A stretch of DNA of 61,981 bases from Pezizomycotina sp. ARF18 (Eukaryota; Ascomycota). Below, one piece after another: positions 24,189 to 39,672 of this stretch. The DNA is taken from the NCBI GenBank assembly GCA_002224055.1, contig AZLU01000236.1, positions 1-61,981 of the forward strand. The letters are read 5' to 3'. Under the pieces are notes generated by a model. The model searched no databases and was not told where the DNA came from. It worked only from the letters and a program-made list of their open reading frames with translations. The position numbers were made by a program, and so were the translations under genes. Within the stretch, counting starts at the first letter, position 1, and every line of letters begins with the position of its first letter.

Positions 24189-27100
24189 ATGGCCTTTGCA
24201 ACGCAAAGCGGGAAAGGAAAGGAGGGGTTCCTAGAGCCCCTCTATCGTTCGAAGACCCCATCACGTTCGGTTCCTTCGCTACCAGCAATCAACGCACTCA
24301 ACCGGATTCCCTACAGTTCTCATCTAGAGGAGGGCTACTCTCCACCGTCGGTTCACGAGCGAATCTGCAACGGCTTCTCAGCCTCCGAGTTTCCTTAAAG
24401 AACACCATTTTTCCAATTCCGACGCATTTATAAATGAGCAGGATGTAAGATAACTATAACACACAAACACAAACAAACAAACAAACAAACAAAAACAAAA
24501 CATTTGCAACTTTGGATATATTTTTTTGTTTCCTGGTTCTTCATCAAACGTTCATTCACTGACTCAATATATATCTCTGTATTAAAATATGTTTTCCATT
24601 TTGTTCAGAAATACCAAAACGTAAGTCCCTACCCTTCTCTCGCATAGTCTAATGCCAAGAAAGATTCAGACCAATCCTCTCCCTTGGTAGTAGTAGCTTG
24701 GATGCTAATCGATTATTATTATTATTTGTAGTTTGAGCAGAAACGTAAAGAAATGGCAAAATTGCGCGATCAGCAACGTTTATACGAGCGCGAGATTCAA
24801 AGGCTGCAGCTTCAATCGAGACAGAATGAAGAGGACATGCTTCGGATGGCAGAGGATCTACAAATTGGTGAGTATGCTGGAGAAACTGCGTTGACTAGCA
24901 TGAATGGCTTGGTAAATCGGACCGAGCCTGCAACGCCGCCAGAGATCAGAGAGCATGGATCAGTGATCGTGTACGCATTCATTCCCGAGTGGCCAGCGCT
25001 TCCATCGTAACGCCACCCCTTTGGTCTCCAGAGATCCTGCTCAGCAGCTGATTGACACCTCCGGCCGAGGAGCAGCCGGCTTCCAACGGCCTCAACCGTG
25101 CACCGGGCTCTGCGCCAGGGAGCAGGAGAAACTCGAATGAGAAGGGAGACATCGGTCTTGGAAATAAGTCTATTGCGGCTACTATGGCCAACGGGTAAGT
25201 CCATATGCGGCTTTCCTATGGAGCTTATTATTATAATTATTCTTTGTCTGTTTGTGTATCACCATCTCATTCCCCCCCCCGGCTCTAGTCCCATTGGGCC
25301 CAATGGAAACCATCTGAGCGATTCTGCAAACCTTATGTCTCTCGGTCAAATCAACACAACTAGATTTCTTTTCGATGATGAGAACGAAAGATCGACATCG
25401 AACCCAAAGGTGGATGCGAATGCTACTACTTCTCCGGATGTGAAGAGTTATCTCCAAATGAATGCTACCGATGACAAGTTCCCGATTTGGTCAGACGCGA
25501 TAGCTTCCCTGGAATGGTAAAACGCCTCTTTGTTTCATTCCTTTTATATATCTTCCGAGTTGCTCTGCTTTCCTTTCCTCATAATTTTTTTCCTTCCCTT
25601 AACCTATTACCACTTTCCTGTCATTCCGAGAGTACTTTGCACTGATACCCGTCTGATTGGTTGGTTGCTAAAAATGCTTCATTTCCAAACCGCTTTCGCT
25701 AGTTATCCGCATCTTCCGCCGCATTAGATCTTGCTCTTTCGCAGAAGCCTAAGGCTACAGAAGTACAGTCCGGGTGGCCTTCTTTCGCTCGCCACCGACC
25801 TGCACAACATAGTCTCCCTATGAACACGTACTCTTTTACGCCGACTGGAACATCCCCTTCGAAGGGTCTTGGTAATCAAGCAGAGTCGTCCTCACTCTTA
25901 CGTTTACAAAGAGCCGGACAGGACGTTTCGTTTGGACAGATTGCAGAAAACGGAACTATTAGTCAAATCAATCCTCTCACTGCGCGGGGCGAGGTAAAAC
26001 AAGGTTCGGAACATTGCAGATTGGAGCACCTCCCAAGCTTCAGTCATCTTTTTCGACCTCTGATCTCCCAACAGTCAGAGGGAATAACTTTCTTCATGTG
26101 TCCCGTGGGCCACCAGATCAACAGCGAAGGGATGGACCTTCGGAATTCCACCAGGTTTGTGTTCTGTCCTTTCTCCATGAGAATGAAGTGAAACAAGAAA
26201 CGAATAAGGACCGCGGTCGTGGCATATCAACCTAAAAGCCGAAATAATAGATTATCATGGTTGGTCTGTACTACTAACAAGTTTCTATTCCAGCTACCAA
26301 ATGGCAACGGTGCTGCAATCTTCGGCCCGCCTTTGACGACGTCTATGCCTTCCATGCACTAATAGGGCCTCCCGAATTTCTCCTCTCACGTCACCGGCAG
26401 TCTTTGCGTCTCAAAGCCCAATCGCATGGTCCCCAAATGTTCCCCCAAACCCATTTCGCAAACTATCCCATTTTCAACCATCACGCAAACATGAATGACT
26501 CACATCTTAACCAGGCGTTCAATACCGTGGTGGGCATAGGCGTAACCATGATGGTGAAGGTTGTAAATGCGCCAGAATTACATGTTGACTGCCCTTTTTT
26601 TTTTTTTTTCCTGAACCTGTTCGCTAACACGCTGGTTGCCACCATTAGCGAATCGCTTTGCAAGTGTGAATCTTGAGAGCCTTGAAAGTGAAATACTCAT
26701 GCTCTGCAAAGATCAGCATGGGTGCCGATATCTGCAAAAGAAGCTTGAGGAAAGGAACCCACATTATGTGCAGATGATATTCAATGAAACGCACAAGCAT
26801 GTGATCGATTTAATGACGGTAGAGTCTTTTCTCTCCGCTTCGTCTTTCTTCTTTCTTCTTTCTTTAGTTCGATACACTCATCAACATGAACTAATTACGA
26901 TCCGTTTTGTCAAGATCCATTTGGTAATTACCTCTGTCAAAAGCTGTTAGAGTATACCAACGACGAGCAGCGTACGGTTCTCGTTGATACCGCGCTCCGA
27001 GCCTGGTTAAGATTGCTTTGAACCAGCATGTACTCGAGCTTTGCAGAAAATGATCGAGTATATCTCCACGCCAGGACAGGTCCAAACAGTGGTTAATGCT

Positions 27101-28220
27101 CTGACAAGCAAAGTCGTGGAGCTTATCCAAGACCTCAACGGAAACCATGTTATTCAAAAGTGTCTAAACAGGCTAAGCTCTCGAGATGCACAGGTGTGTT
27201 CCAAGAGCCAATTACCAATTGCCCATCATACCGTACTAACTGGTTTTGTTTCCCCCTTCCCCCAGTTTATATTGATGCCGTAGGAGAGAACTGTGTTGCT
27301 GTTGGAACCCATCGCCATGGATGCTGCGTTCTGCAGCGATGCATTGATCACGCTTCCCCTGCGCAAAAGCAGCAACTCATATCGAGGATAACCCAGAACG
27401 CGATTGAACTGGTTCAGGACCCATTTGGAAACTACGTCGTACAGTACATTTGTGAGTCTGACGGCATTTATTTGAAAATCTCTTATAAATACAAAAGCAG
27501 CTACTTACGAGGAACGTCAATAGTGGATCTTGGGGAGCCGAAGCTATCGGAGCCATTAATTTGTCAATTCTTGGGCCGAGTTTGCCAGCTATCGAGGCAA
27601 AAGTTCAGCTCAAACGTTATCGAAAAGGCTAGTTGTAACTATTCCTCGCGAGAATACGATTGTAGTCACTAACCTAAAATATAGTGCATTCGTGTCGCCG
27701 AACCTGAGACCAAGAGCTCATGATTGAGGAGATGCTCAATCCTGCTGAACTCGAAAAGCTTCTCCGGACTCTTATGCCAACTATGTCATCCAAACCGCCG
27801 TAAGTGCCGCATGATATATATATGTATACTTCAAAATCTTGGTTTTAAAATTGGAACAAAGCGATTAACATACTACTACTGTTTAGATCGATTACGCGGA
27901 AGCCACTACAGGCAAACAATGTCGAGAGCATTAAACCCATTCTCCCCGCGATCAGAATGACACCGTACGGACGAAGGATTCAAACTAAGATACAGGGACC
28001 GAACGGCAGCGTCATACTTCTCCCAACGGTCCAGGAACGTCCCAGACTCATCACCGTTTGGAACGGCAATTCTCCACATCAGCCAACCCATTCTCGCTCG
28101 CATCGGCTTTTGCGAGTCTGCCACCAGGCCGATATCTCGTAGTCATGGTGTACAGAACCAAATACATTATACCACCCCTTTCCGCTCGGATTTGGTCCCG
28201 GCGAACACCTACATGGTTAA
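24189..28220 (+). CDS. Pumilio/PUF-family RNA-binding protein (PUM-HD)
   Basis: Cytoplasmic regulator that binds 3'UTRs through eight PUF repeats. The start is MAFATQSGKGKEGFLEPLYR. Exon 1 ends at 24444 (INEQD). A 12-nt exon 24609-24620 (KYQN) follows, then 24732 onward (FEQKRKEMAKLRDQQRLYER), a short coiled coil. A Ser/Asn-rich middle leads to the Pumilio homology domain from about 26650: DQHGCRYLQKKLEERNPHYV, LCQKLLEYTNDEQRTVLVDT, NQHGTRALQKMIEYIS, DLNGNHVIQKCLNRLSSRDA, HRHGCCVLQRCIDHASPAQK, DPFGNYVVQYI, KFSSNVIEKCIRVAEPETK, DSYANYVIQTALDYA and TPYGRRIQTKIQG. The C-terminus reads GFGPGEHLHG with TAA at 28218-28220. Several introns split the PUF domain and a number of indels are present. The subclass (Puf3-like or another) is not decided here. 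Confidence 0.93.
24459..24501. repeat. (CAAA)n microsatellite in PUF intron 1
   Basis: About eight ACAA/CAAA units between exon 1 and the 12-nt exon. Confidence 0.85.
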
Positions 28221-30180
28221 AAATTAACCCGTCAATATTGCTACGCGCTCCTACCAGAAATAATTACTTCCCTCGAATATGCCACAAAGTATATCCTGTT
28301 CCCCCTAACCATCGAAAACGCCTTTTTCGACATAACTAATCATCTCAAACGACCTAACGAATAAATTAAAATTAAAAGGTAATATTTCTAAAGTATTTAT
28401 TTGAAGCAAAAAAGTCAAACGAGAAATTATACTTCAAAAAGGGGATGAAAAAGCAAAGACGAGGCAATTTATTGTGTCAGGGATACACCTATATAAAAAA
28501 AGATGGGAGCTTTTTCTAAAGGAACGAAAATATAAAGAATAAGGAATCAGTTCGAAAAGAATGAAAAAAAAAATTTTTTTGTGAAAAATGTTTGGTTGCA
28601 AAGAAGGAAAGAAGAACGAGAGAAACTCAGCAAGTAAATGTTTATATTATTACTATTATAATACTCCAGATATTCTACGCTCTCCGTTGCTACGAATTTT
28701 ACGCCCCATCACTTTTGTTCCTCGTTTTAGCATCATACGGACGCCGCCTTTGAACTGTATAATGATGTAGATCTTTTTTCTTTCTATCCCCCTCTTATCT
28801 TTATTTTATTATTTATTATTATTATTTTTCTTCAAAAAAGAACCATGTGATATATACTATATACTCAGTATTATTATTATTATGAATTCTCGCTTTTCCC
28901 CTTTGAAAAAAAAAAAAAAAAACCCGCCTCCACACCTTCTATATCAAAGTTTTCCTTTGCTTTGTAGAGGATATTGAAATGTATACACTGTTCACGCGCT
29001 TGTTTTATAACATATTTAATTGTGTTTTCCTGTAGCCGTTTTATACTTTTCCTTTTGGTCCCTGTACTAATTTTCTTCCAGAATCATGGCCCTAAAGTTT
29101 TCCTCCTGGAATCTTTCCCTTTTGTTTTTTTATTCTAATTTTTTTTTCTAAACCCATCTTTTCCTCTTTTGCTTGAAGTTTTTGCCCTTGTATTTTCCGG
29201 TTAAACCTTTTTCGATTTTCTCTTCTCGTCTGTTTCCCCATGTTTTGCTCTAAAATATCCGAAAATATGATTTGTATTCACGCTTGAAATCCCCTTCACT
29301 TTGAGCATGTCTTTCCTTTGCTTGCTTTCTTTTCTCCTAATAATCCATGAGCTTAAAGGACTAGGTTTCATTGTTTAAAATATTTTTGCTATATATATAT
29401 TGGGGAACCAATAAGTAGCAACACGGAACGATAAATACAAACATATTCAACTCGTTTTGCAAGGAGAAGTCTCGGTGATATGAGCAGGTGTGTATCCGTG
29501 TATCCGTGTATGCGTTATAACTTTTTACGAGACATGTACAACAGTCATACTTATTAGGTAAACTCATTATGGAGATATTTTTTTGTGAGGGAAAAAGAGG
29601 AAGGAGGGAAGGCGATATCGTCTTTTTCATATAAGTATGTTATCGCCTCTTTTTATCAATTGCAAATCGTAAAAAGATATTAATAGTATATATCCTCGGA
29701 CGCCGATACTTGATGCTCAAAAGGAAGAAAGAAAAATACAAGAGAAGAAGAAAGGAAAAGGGAGCGAAGTCAAAGGGAAAAAATACAGCTAGAAGGAAGG
29801 GCCAAGTACCGCGCCAACAAAACGACAACTCCCCAGAAAAACTTTTTTTTTAAGAAAGAAAAGAAACAAATTACGCGAGGGTTCAAATAAGATAGATGGA
29901 GAGAGAAAGACGGTGGAATATCGCAAAAATAAGTCGGAATTTCGACTGCTTTTAGTCTTAATAAATACATAGTTGGAATTGTGATTATATTGTCGGGTAA
30001 AAAGGGAAATAAATAAATTTGGGGTATCGAGGCAGCTTGACACGAGTGTTGAATAACGTTTTTTGGGGGAGCTTTTAACCTTTTTTTTTTTTTTTTTTTC
30101 AGTCTCCTTTCATGGTCAAACCTGTATTTAATTCGACATGGTTGATATTTGACCATTCTTGCGTTACGCGCCAAGCGAAG
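28221..30180. other. Convergent spacer (about 2 kb)
   Basis: AT-rich 3' region between two converging genes, with T-runs, an A-run at 28907-28923, an A/T junction at 28565-28580 and a poly-T at 30079-30100. No gene is recognised; the open frames are low-complexity. Confidence 0.45.
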
Positions 30181-32899
30181 CTAGCAGCCTCCAATGGTGT
30201 ACTTCCGGAGAACAAGGGTAGATAGTATGGCACTAGATAGCGCCAACATTGATGTCCACCCGTCTAATAACGCTGAGGGACCTTTTATTCCATGCGCTTC
30301 GGTAACTCTCTTGGATCGTGCTGTAGCCAAGGCGCTGGTGTCCCAAAAACCACCATTCCCGGTTCGTCCGCATTGTCCTCACCACATCCGAGCGAACTTT
30401 GCGGAACATATCTATGTTTGAGAATGATTCGAACCTGGAGAAGCCGAGTTCTCCGAGAGGGGTAAGCCCATAAGGCGTTGTTGTCTAGAAGTAGAACTCT
30501 TTCAGTGACTACTGCGCCGAGTTGATACCTAAAGGTTTTTTTTTTTTTTTGAGCGAATGGGGGAACGCAGCAAAAATAAATTAGAAAACCTTGTTCTGAC
30601 CGGACATAAAAACCTGACTGCTAGATGGTAGTCGTTATTGAATATCAAGAATTTCAGATGACTTACAAAAGACCGTGTATGTGTGGATTAGCCTTTAGAC
30701 GGCTGTTTAATAGAACTTCAATATAATTTGCAACAGCTTTCCAGCCCTCTGAAGATGACGATCGCTTTTCCCGGCGACGAAGCTCGTCTTCCAGACCGAA
30801 TGCAAGGAGGTATGATCTTTTATTTCGTGAAGATGTGCGTAAGTAAAATCAAGAAGTATATCGGCTAATAACTGAGGGAAGAGTTCGCAACTTACATTAC
30901 GCAATGAGATGCGTATACAGCTCCTTTGAGAAGGTTAAATTCGTCCGAGTCTTTCATTCCCAACGCTTTATCGGTTGCGTGTTTGAGTTTTATACCCAGT
31001 GACAAGAAGTTTCGCTGTCGAATTTAACAGCGTCCGCGTCGAATCCACCTGGCGGGGGTGGATCTTGTTCCCTCGGAGCTTGGCGTGGTCCCTTCGTTAT
31101 TGCGCATTTTCGCAGACGCTTTTCTGTTGGGTGTTGAGGTATCTCCCTTCAATGCGCCAACTTTGATGGCAGGGACCTGAAAGATTGGGACGACACGCCG
31201 GAGATTGATCGTAATCCGGTTTACTTGGTTTCAACTTCTCAGAATGATCGAGTCTTCCGATGCACGTGCTTGAGTTGTCAGCCGATCCTTACCCCCAATA
31301 TCTTCCACTTCAGTCCGCAAAATCCGGAGAACCTTCTTTGAATACCGAATACCGTATCGGAGAGTGACAAGAAGTTGGTTTGAGCTGGCATCGTCGGTAA
31401 ATTCCCGGTCGGAAGAGCTTTTCGACTTTGAAGAAACCTTTTTAACGGTTGGGGACGTTTGGACGAGAATTTTTGAGAAACGGTTGACTCTCCGCAGAGC
31501 TACTCTCTTCTCTCTGATCGTAATCCACGAAGACTCCCTGCACTTCCAGCATTGAGTTTGGCTTCGCAGTCATTTTGGAGTGCGTTGCTTGCGGCATTCC
31601 TTTAGACGCCAAGCTTGCACGCCCGGCTTTCGACCTTGAAGTTGACTCCGACATGTCCCAATCTTTGCCTATCGTATTTGAATGTTGTCTTTCGTACTCG
31701 TCAACTGCCCTGTTTATTTCGTCGGGAAGAGGACTCATGAACGCCGGAAGCTCAAAGCTAAAATCATCCTCTTCATCTGCTGCTTTTTCGAGCTCCTTAG
31801 GACGTGTTTCGAAGAGTTCGTTTTGGATGGTTTTCACGGAACTGGAGTTGGTTACGATTGGGGAGCGATGTTTAAATGGAGATTTAGCACCGGGTGAGCG
31901 GCGGTTAAGTCCTGGGCGTTGAGAAATGCGCGGTGACTTGGGTTGATCGCCAGGCTGGCGCTGTGGGTGTAGCGGAGGGCTGTCGCGGCTATATGCGTCA
32001 CGAACTGCAGCGGGTGAGCGTTCACGACGTGTATGGAGGAGGTTTTCTTCGGGAGCGGGTCGCAATAGTTGGTTGGAAGGGGTAGACGTCGAGCGATGAG
32101 CTGGCGACCGTTGTGGGCTTCTTTTTGCTGCGAGGAAGCCATCGGATTCGGCGACGATTTAAGTTTCTTTGCCGGTCGATCGCTAGTTCCGCGTACTTTG
32201 AAGACCAAATACTTTGAAGACAAATCACCACGGCTGGAGTTGCCAGCGCTCGACGAGACGGCTTCCATGTGACTGTTGGAAGAAGTTAGTAGGGCATTGA
32301 TATTTGCACCTCCCCTAAGAAGATGATTTTAAAGGGAGGAAAGAGGGGGTAGATATATTATATTGGAAATTAAATGATCAACATCATGTTTTGATGGGCT
32401 GCGAAGATGAAACATGATGATGCGCGACACAAATAAGGTAGATGTATAGCGTATTACCGCTTATTCGAGCCGGGAGAGACGATACGGCGTGTAGAGTAGA
32501 GACTTCAGAATTTTCGCTTGGTTTCGAATTCGATTTGTTCGACGCAGCGTTCTTCAGCCTTGACTTGTAAGCGTCCAGTGATATCTTCTTGCCATTCGAT
32601 ATTGTATCGGGAGGGACCATCGCGACGGTCTTCCTACTCGGTTTAGGATCATCCGAAAAAGTCGGCATTTTCATCACCTCTGAGATAAAGGTATGGTGGG
32701 CGTGACAATAGCATGGGTCGTCTCCAAAGTGGCCGCACTGTTTACAAACGCCGTTTTTTTCGCACGTTGATGGGGTCGTCCTGAGCTGTGAGACGGAAAG
32801 GCTTGCGGGAAGGTGTTCTTTTTCAGGTTTGCTAATCGAATGTCTTATGTCAAGCGCTGAATCTCCAAGAGGCGTGGTTGAATGCGCCATTGTTGCCAA
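30181..32899 (-). CDS. Uncharacterised nuclear-type protein with N-terminal Cys/His cluster and C-terminal helical domain
   Basis: I do not recognise a named family with certainty. The start MATMAHSTTPLGDSALDIRH leads to a Cys/His cluster, VCKQCGHFGDDPCYCHAHH (C-x2-C-x6-C-x-C-x-H-x-H-H). Next are GKKISLDAYKSRLKN, then a Ser/Pro/Arg-rich disordered middle (SPRISQRPGLNRRSPGAKSP, DDFSFELPAFMSPLPDEINR). A basic motif LVTLRYGIRYSKKVLRILR lies near 31390-31330. The C-terminal third, after frame corrections, is helical: KLLVTGYKLKHATDKALGMK, LKGAVYASHCVM, YLLAFGLEDELRRREKRSSS, GWKAVANYIEVLLNSRLKA and YQLGAVVTERVLLLD. It ends WLQHDPRELPKRM ... LRKYTIGGC with TAG at 30181. Disorder followed by a helical C-terminal domain recalls AFF4/Ebp1-like elongation scaffolds, but that is inference. 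At least three introns and several indels. Confidence 0.72.
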
Positions 32900-34705
32900 A
32901 TAGGCGCGCGAGGAAGGTGTAATGAAAATAAATAGAAGGGAAGGGAATACGCAAATGGAGAGAAAAAAAAAAAAGGAAGAAAAAAAAAAGATATATATAT
33001 ATATTAGGATGAGAGGTGTGGGAGGTTGTATATTAGGAGAGGGGAGGAGGAATGAAGACGTAGAGGATCGCTAAAAGAAAACGATTGGGGGAACCTTGAT
33101 GAAAACAAACAAAATGGAAGAAAAAATCTGGAAAAATAAGGAAATAGATAGAAAATGAAAAATGACGAAGGTTGCTATAATACGAAGAGGCGGAGAAAAA
33201 AAAATTTTTTCTTTTTTTCTTTTTTTTTTTTTTAAAAAAAAAGGAAACTGTATACGATTAGACGTGGAAGATTATCGGAAGCGGAGATGTGTCGGAGAGA
33301 ATGTTGGCGATCACGGATGGTACAACGGACGTGAAGAAAAGGTACAGAGAAGAGGGGAGGCGGAGAAGGTTTGAGGAATGACAAGATACGGGACACTCGA
33401 TGGGGTTGTTGTTATTTGTTCGTGAAGGAAGCGGAGTCAACACCAAGCGCCGACCTTCAAGAAGGAATGGAGTAATATACTGGAGGAGAGTTGGGGGAAG
33501 CTTTTTTTTTCCTTCTCTCAGTGGTAGCCGATGGAGGATAATGCTCTCTCAGAAAGCGGTGCGTGTTGACGAGTATCGCGGCATAGAAAGGTCGAATGTT
33601 TCTGTTGTTTGATGGTTTGTTTGTTTGTTTTGTTTTGTTTGTTGGTTTGTCTGTCTGTCTGTCTGTCTGGTTTTTGGTATCGCGGACGCTTCCTCCTCTC
33701 TTCCTTCCTTTCGATCCTGATAGTCCTCGAAGTAATCGGTTCGACGATACTCTTTCTTTCTTTTTTTGAAAGAGGGGGGGGAGAGTGGAACCCCTTTGAA
33801 GAAGTATGGTAAATATCGATCAGATCTTGTCTGGACTTCAGAGGGAGAAAGAGAGGAGCGAGATTTTTTCTTTAAAAAAAAAAAAAAAGGGAAAGCCTCT
33901 CTCCTTTGTCGTCCTTTGTCTATTTGATTAATTAATGTATTATTTTTCACTACTTGGTAAGTATTTACTTGACTATTTCCCCTTGTTTTTTTTACTTTTT
34001 ACTTAATGGCCATTGGCTACAAGTTCCAACGGAAGAAGAGGGAAAAAAAAAAAATAGGCGTGAGAAATAGTAGTAGTAAAATGAAATATAGAATACTTAT
34101 ATACTTACGGAGATATATATATATAGATATACCACATATAAGTAAGTACTAGGTGCTGTAAGATCGGCCGTATCAGGCGTTACAGGTTCCTGGCAAAGAA
34201 TAATAATAATTCTTTCTGTTCTGTTCCGTTCTGTTCTTTTGGTTTGAACCTTTTTTATTTTAGCGTCCGTCCTTAGCGAGAGTCAGATTGCTGGGAAAGG
34301 AAAAAAAAAAAAAAAAAAACCACCCATATAAAAGACTTGTAATAAGAGTAATCACCTCCCCTAGTAGCGTATACATGCTTACTTAAGTACTTCTTATATA
34401 CCACTAATAACTTAGAAGTGCACAATTATTATTATATTATTATTATTATTATTATTATTAATTTACTAGTCCTTTGGAGCGGAAGATCAAGCAGATCATC
34501 AAACATCTTCTGAGCCATCACGAAAGAAGATGTCACAATAAACAGAGGGCTCATATATCAATATTTATTATCATTTCAGTTTTAAACTCTTTCTTGAATC
34601 TTATATTCTACCTTTGCGCCTCCCTTTACCGTCGCAGTGGAGAAGAAGAAGAAGAAGAAGAAGAAAAAGAAGAAGAAAAGGGAGAATATATATATTTCGA
34701 AAAGC
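32900..34705. other. Divergent spacer (about 1.8 kb) with GTTT/GTCT and ATT repeats
   Basis: Upstream region of both flanking genes. A/T junction tract at 33198-33242, (GTTT)n and (GTCT)n at 33612-33669, an A-run at 34301-34319, (ATT)n at 34427-34460 and (GAA)n at 34640-34680. No supported gene; the poly-Phe and poly-Lys frames are homopolymer artefacts. Confidence 0.5.
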
Positions 34706-36859
34706 ATGAGCGCGACACCTCACACTTCGAGGAGAAATTACAGAGCCTTAGTGAACAATTCCCATGCCGGGATCGCCAGATCCGCCAACTATCAAGCTTA
34801 CTTTTCAAGGTTCGTTACACTTTGAGGTGAACCCAACGCGAATATTGAGGGGAACAAGAAGTTCTCCGCCATCTTGCTAATTGGCTTATTTTCAATATAT
34901 ATATAAGGACGTCTAATTAACATTCTCCAGCTTGCGCTAATTGCTTTCCTAATGTGTCTTTTTTTTTTTTTTTTTTTTTTGGTGCTGTTAAAGGACAAAG
35001 AAATTTCGGTTCCACCTCTTATCATAGTGCATGGTCTGGAAGCCACAGGAAAGACCAGTATCCTCAAAGCCCTACTAAACACGTTTGAGGCAGACGCGAC
35101 GTGGGTTCCGTGCTTGGAGTGCATCACCTTCCGCCACCTGCTTGAGACGGTCGGCCACGCTTGTCAGAAGAGTGCCGCTGTTAGGCCGGACAATGGCGAA
35201 CATCTACCACCAAAACTCGGGAGAATAGATAACGTCAACGGCCTTACGTGCAGTTACAGGGTCTAGTGACCAATTCTTCCAACCACCTACTGGTTAGTAA
35301 TTTTGTTCGAGCATCTTAGAATTATGAAAGGAACAAAAAAAAAAAAAAAAAAAAAAAAGGAAATACCATTAGTATTCCCACGCGGATCACTTGGTACTGG
35401 TTACCTGGCTTGCAAATGAGCAAACTAAAGCTCAGTTGCATAAACTAAACGATTATTGCGGTTAATACTAAAAATTCGTGGCGTTGGCTTCCTCTGTTTA
35501 CCTACTCAGTTACATACAATAATAGTAACAATAATAACAACAACAATAGTAATGACGATAATAAACTTTAGGTCCTTGACGATTTTATAGGCATCGTGAA
35601 GCTTCCCAAACTTCTTTTGCTGCGGTTTCAAGGCTTGGTGAAGTTGTTGGTCTCCCCGCCGTGTGTCTAATGCTCTCCTAGGACCTCTCTTGCATGTCGT
35701 TATTTGCGAACAAATCAGATAAACTAAACAGAGGAGAATCACATAGATACCCAATCTATCTGTCATCCTCATCCTCAGGTATCCCAAGACAAGACATTTG
35801 AGCAGCTGCGAACCACCCTTGTATCCAGTTCTCGGCGTACAACAAGGACGAAACCGTCAAGATCCTGTCACTGCGGCCGAGTAAGCTCGTCAGACACCTC
35901 GAGACCGTGTCCGATACGACACCATCTGAAGCCGACTGGCTCTGGAAACAATGCTGCGCGCGCTATGGGAGACTCTGGGAAAAAGCGTAGCTCGAAATCT
36001 CCAGCTACTCAGAGAGTGCGCGGAAGAAATCTGGCCAGCGCTCGTAAAACCTATTATCAAAGGCGATGAGACGCCACAGAGTTCTCTAGACTTTTCAACC
36101 GCCTCAAGGCCGAAGATCTGAGGGGGAAAGAGGAGCGTTTCTAAATAGCACAGTTAGGACTACGAAAATGCTTCACTACTTCCTGAATGTATGAGACATA
36201 GTCCAGCCTTGCTCTCATATATCTTATTCACACTTGGTCTTCTTTGTCATATGGAAACAAACTTTCTAGCAAAACTTACTGATTTTTTTTTTCTCTCTTC
36301 TGATTATCACGTTTTAAAGCGTTAAGCAGGATCTGCCCTACTTGTCGAAAATTCTGCTGTGCGCGGCATATCTCGCATCCTATATACCGCCGTCTCAAGA
36401 CCTTAGGATATTCTCAAAGGGTTCCGACAGAACCCGAAAAAAGAGGGCGGGGGTGTTGCGAGGCGTCGGAAAGGTGTACAAAAACGCCCGCTAAACCGAC
36501 AACATCTAGGTCCCGGGTTTTTCATTGGAGCGTCTACTCGCTATATTCCACGCCGTTGGTTCGTCCGGTATATCGTCCTCTATCGACTTGGATACGCAGG
36601 TATGTGCAACGTACTAATACATACCGCCTCATATGAGATTGCTTCGAGACATATGGCCTTGCACATCGCTTAACTCATTTGTTTGACATATCCATCATTT
36701 CAGATATCTTCTTTGAGAGCTTTACGCCTTATTACCAAGTCTTCCACTGCGGCAAACATGGACGGCTCTACAAAGTGGAAAGCAAATGTCGGCTTCGGAT
36801 ACGTTAAAGCGATTGGACAGAAACTTGAGTTGGACCTTGAGATATACTTGGCGGAATGA
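34706..36859 (+). CDS. orc5: Origin recognition complex subunit 5 (Orc5)
   Basis: AAA+-family subunit of ORC, which marks replication origins. ATG at 34706 gives MSATPHTS; a one-base shift then gives EEKLQSLSEQFPCRDRQIRQ, the conserved ORC5 N-terminus. After an intron comes Walker A in PPLIIVHGLEATGKTSILKA (about 35000-35060), then VPCLECITFRHLLETVGHA. Another intron (about 35290-35565, with a long poly-A) precedes HREASQTSFAAVSRLGEVVG. The ORC5 C-terminal region shows FSAYNKDETVKILSLRPSKL, DWLWKQCCARYGRLWEK, KPIIKGDETPQSSLDF, LHYFLNLKQDLPYLSKILLC and AAYLASYIPPSQDLRIFSKG. It ends VGFGYVKAIGQKLELDLEIY LAE with TGA at 36857-36859. The start is provisional because the 5' region is low complexity. 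The frame needs several single-base corrections. Confidence 0.9.
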
Positions 36860-37327
36860 CAGTAGCATAAGCTCAGTACTCAAGTCCACTGTTTACGCGC
36901 GGGGTGAAATAATCATAACAATGAATGTTTATGTCTTGACGCGATGACAATTTTCCCCCTTTGCCGCACCATTGGGAAGGGGGGCGCGGGGGAGGGCAGA
37001 GAGAGAGAGAAAAATTATATGCATGCGAATGTACAGTAGTAAACGGTGTTCTCATTGACAAAGTCCAAGGCCTCGAAGCTCAACCAAGCTACTAATATCT
37101 GGCCCTCCTTTCGAATTTTTTAAAAGTGGGGGAGCGTGGTGTTCTTTATGGCACAGAAAATCTGTTCCTTTACTTGATCATGCTAATAGCAACAAAGTAA
37201 TGGCAATAAACTTTAAAGGTTCACAACGCTCTTTTGAAAATAGTCACCAGTCATCTCATGAGGGTATTGGTATCTATCTTCTGCGGTCAGAAGATTACCC
37301 TCCTAGTAGAAGCACATTTCCTCACGA
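36860..37327. other. Convergent 3' spacer orc5/pgi1
   Basis: About 470 bp with a GGGGCGCGGGGG patch and a short GA repeat at 37002-37010. No coding sequence is recognised. Confidence 0.4.
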
Positions 37328-39672
<2,345 letters not shown>

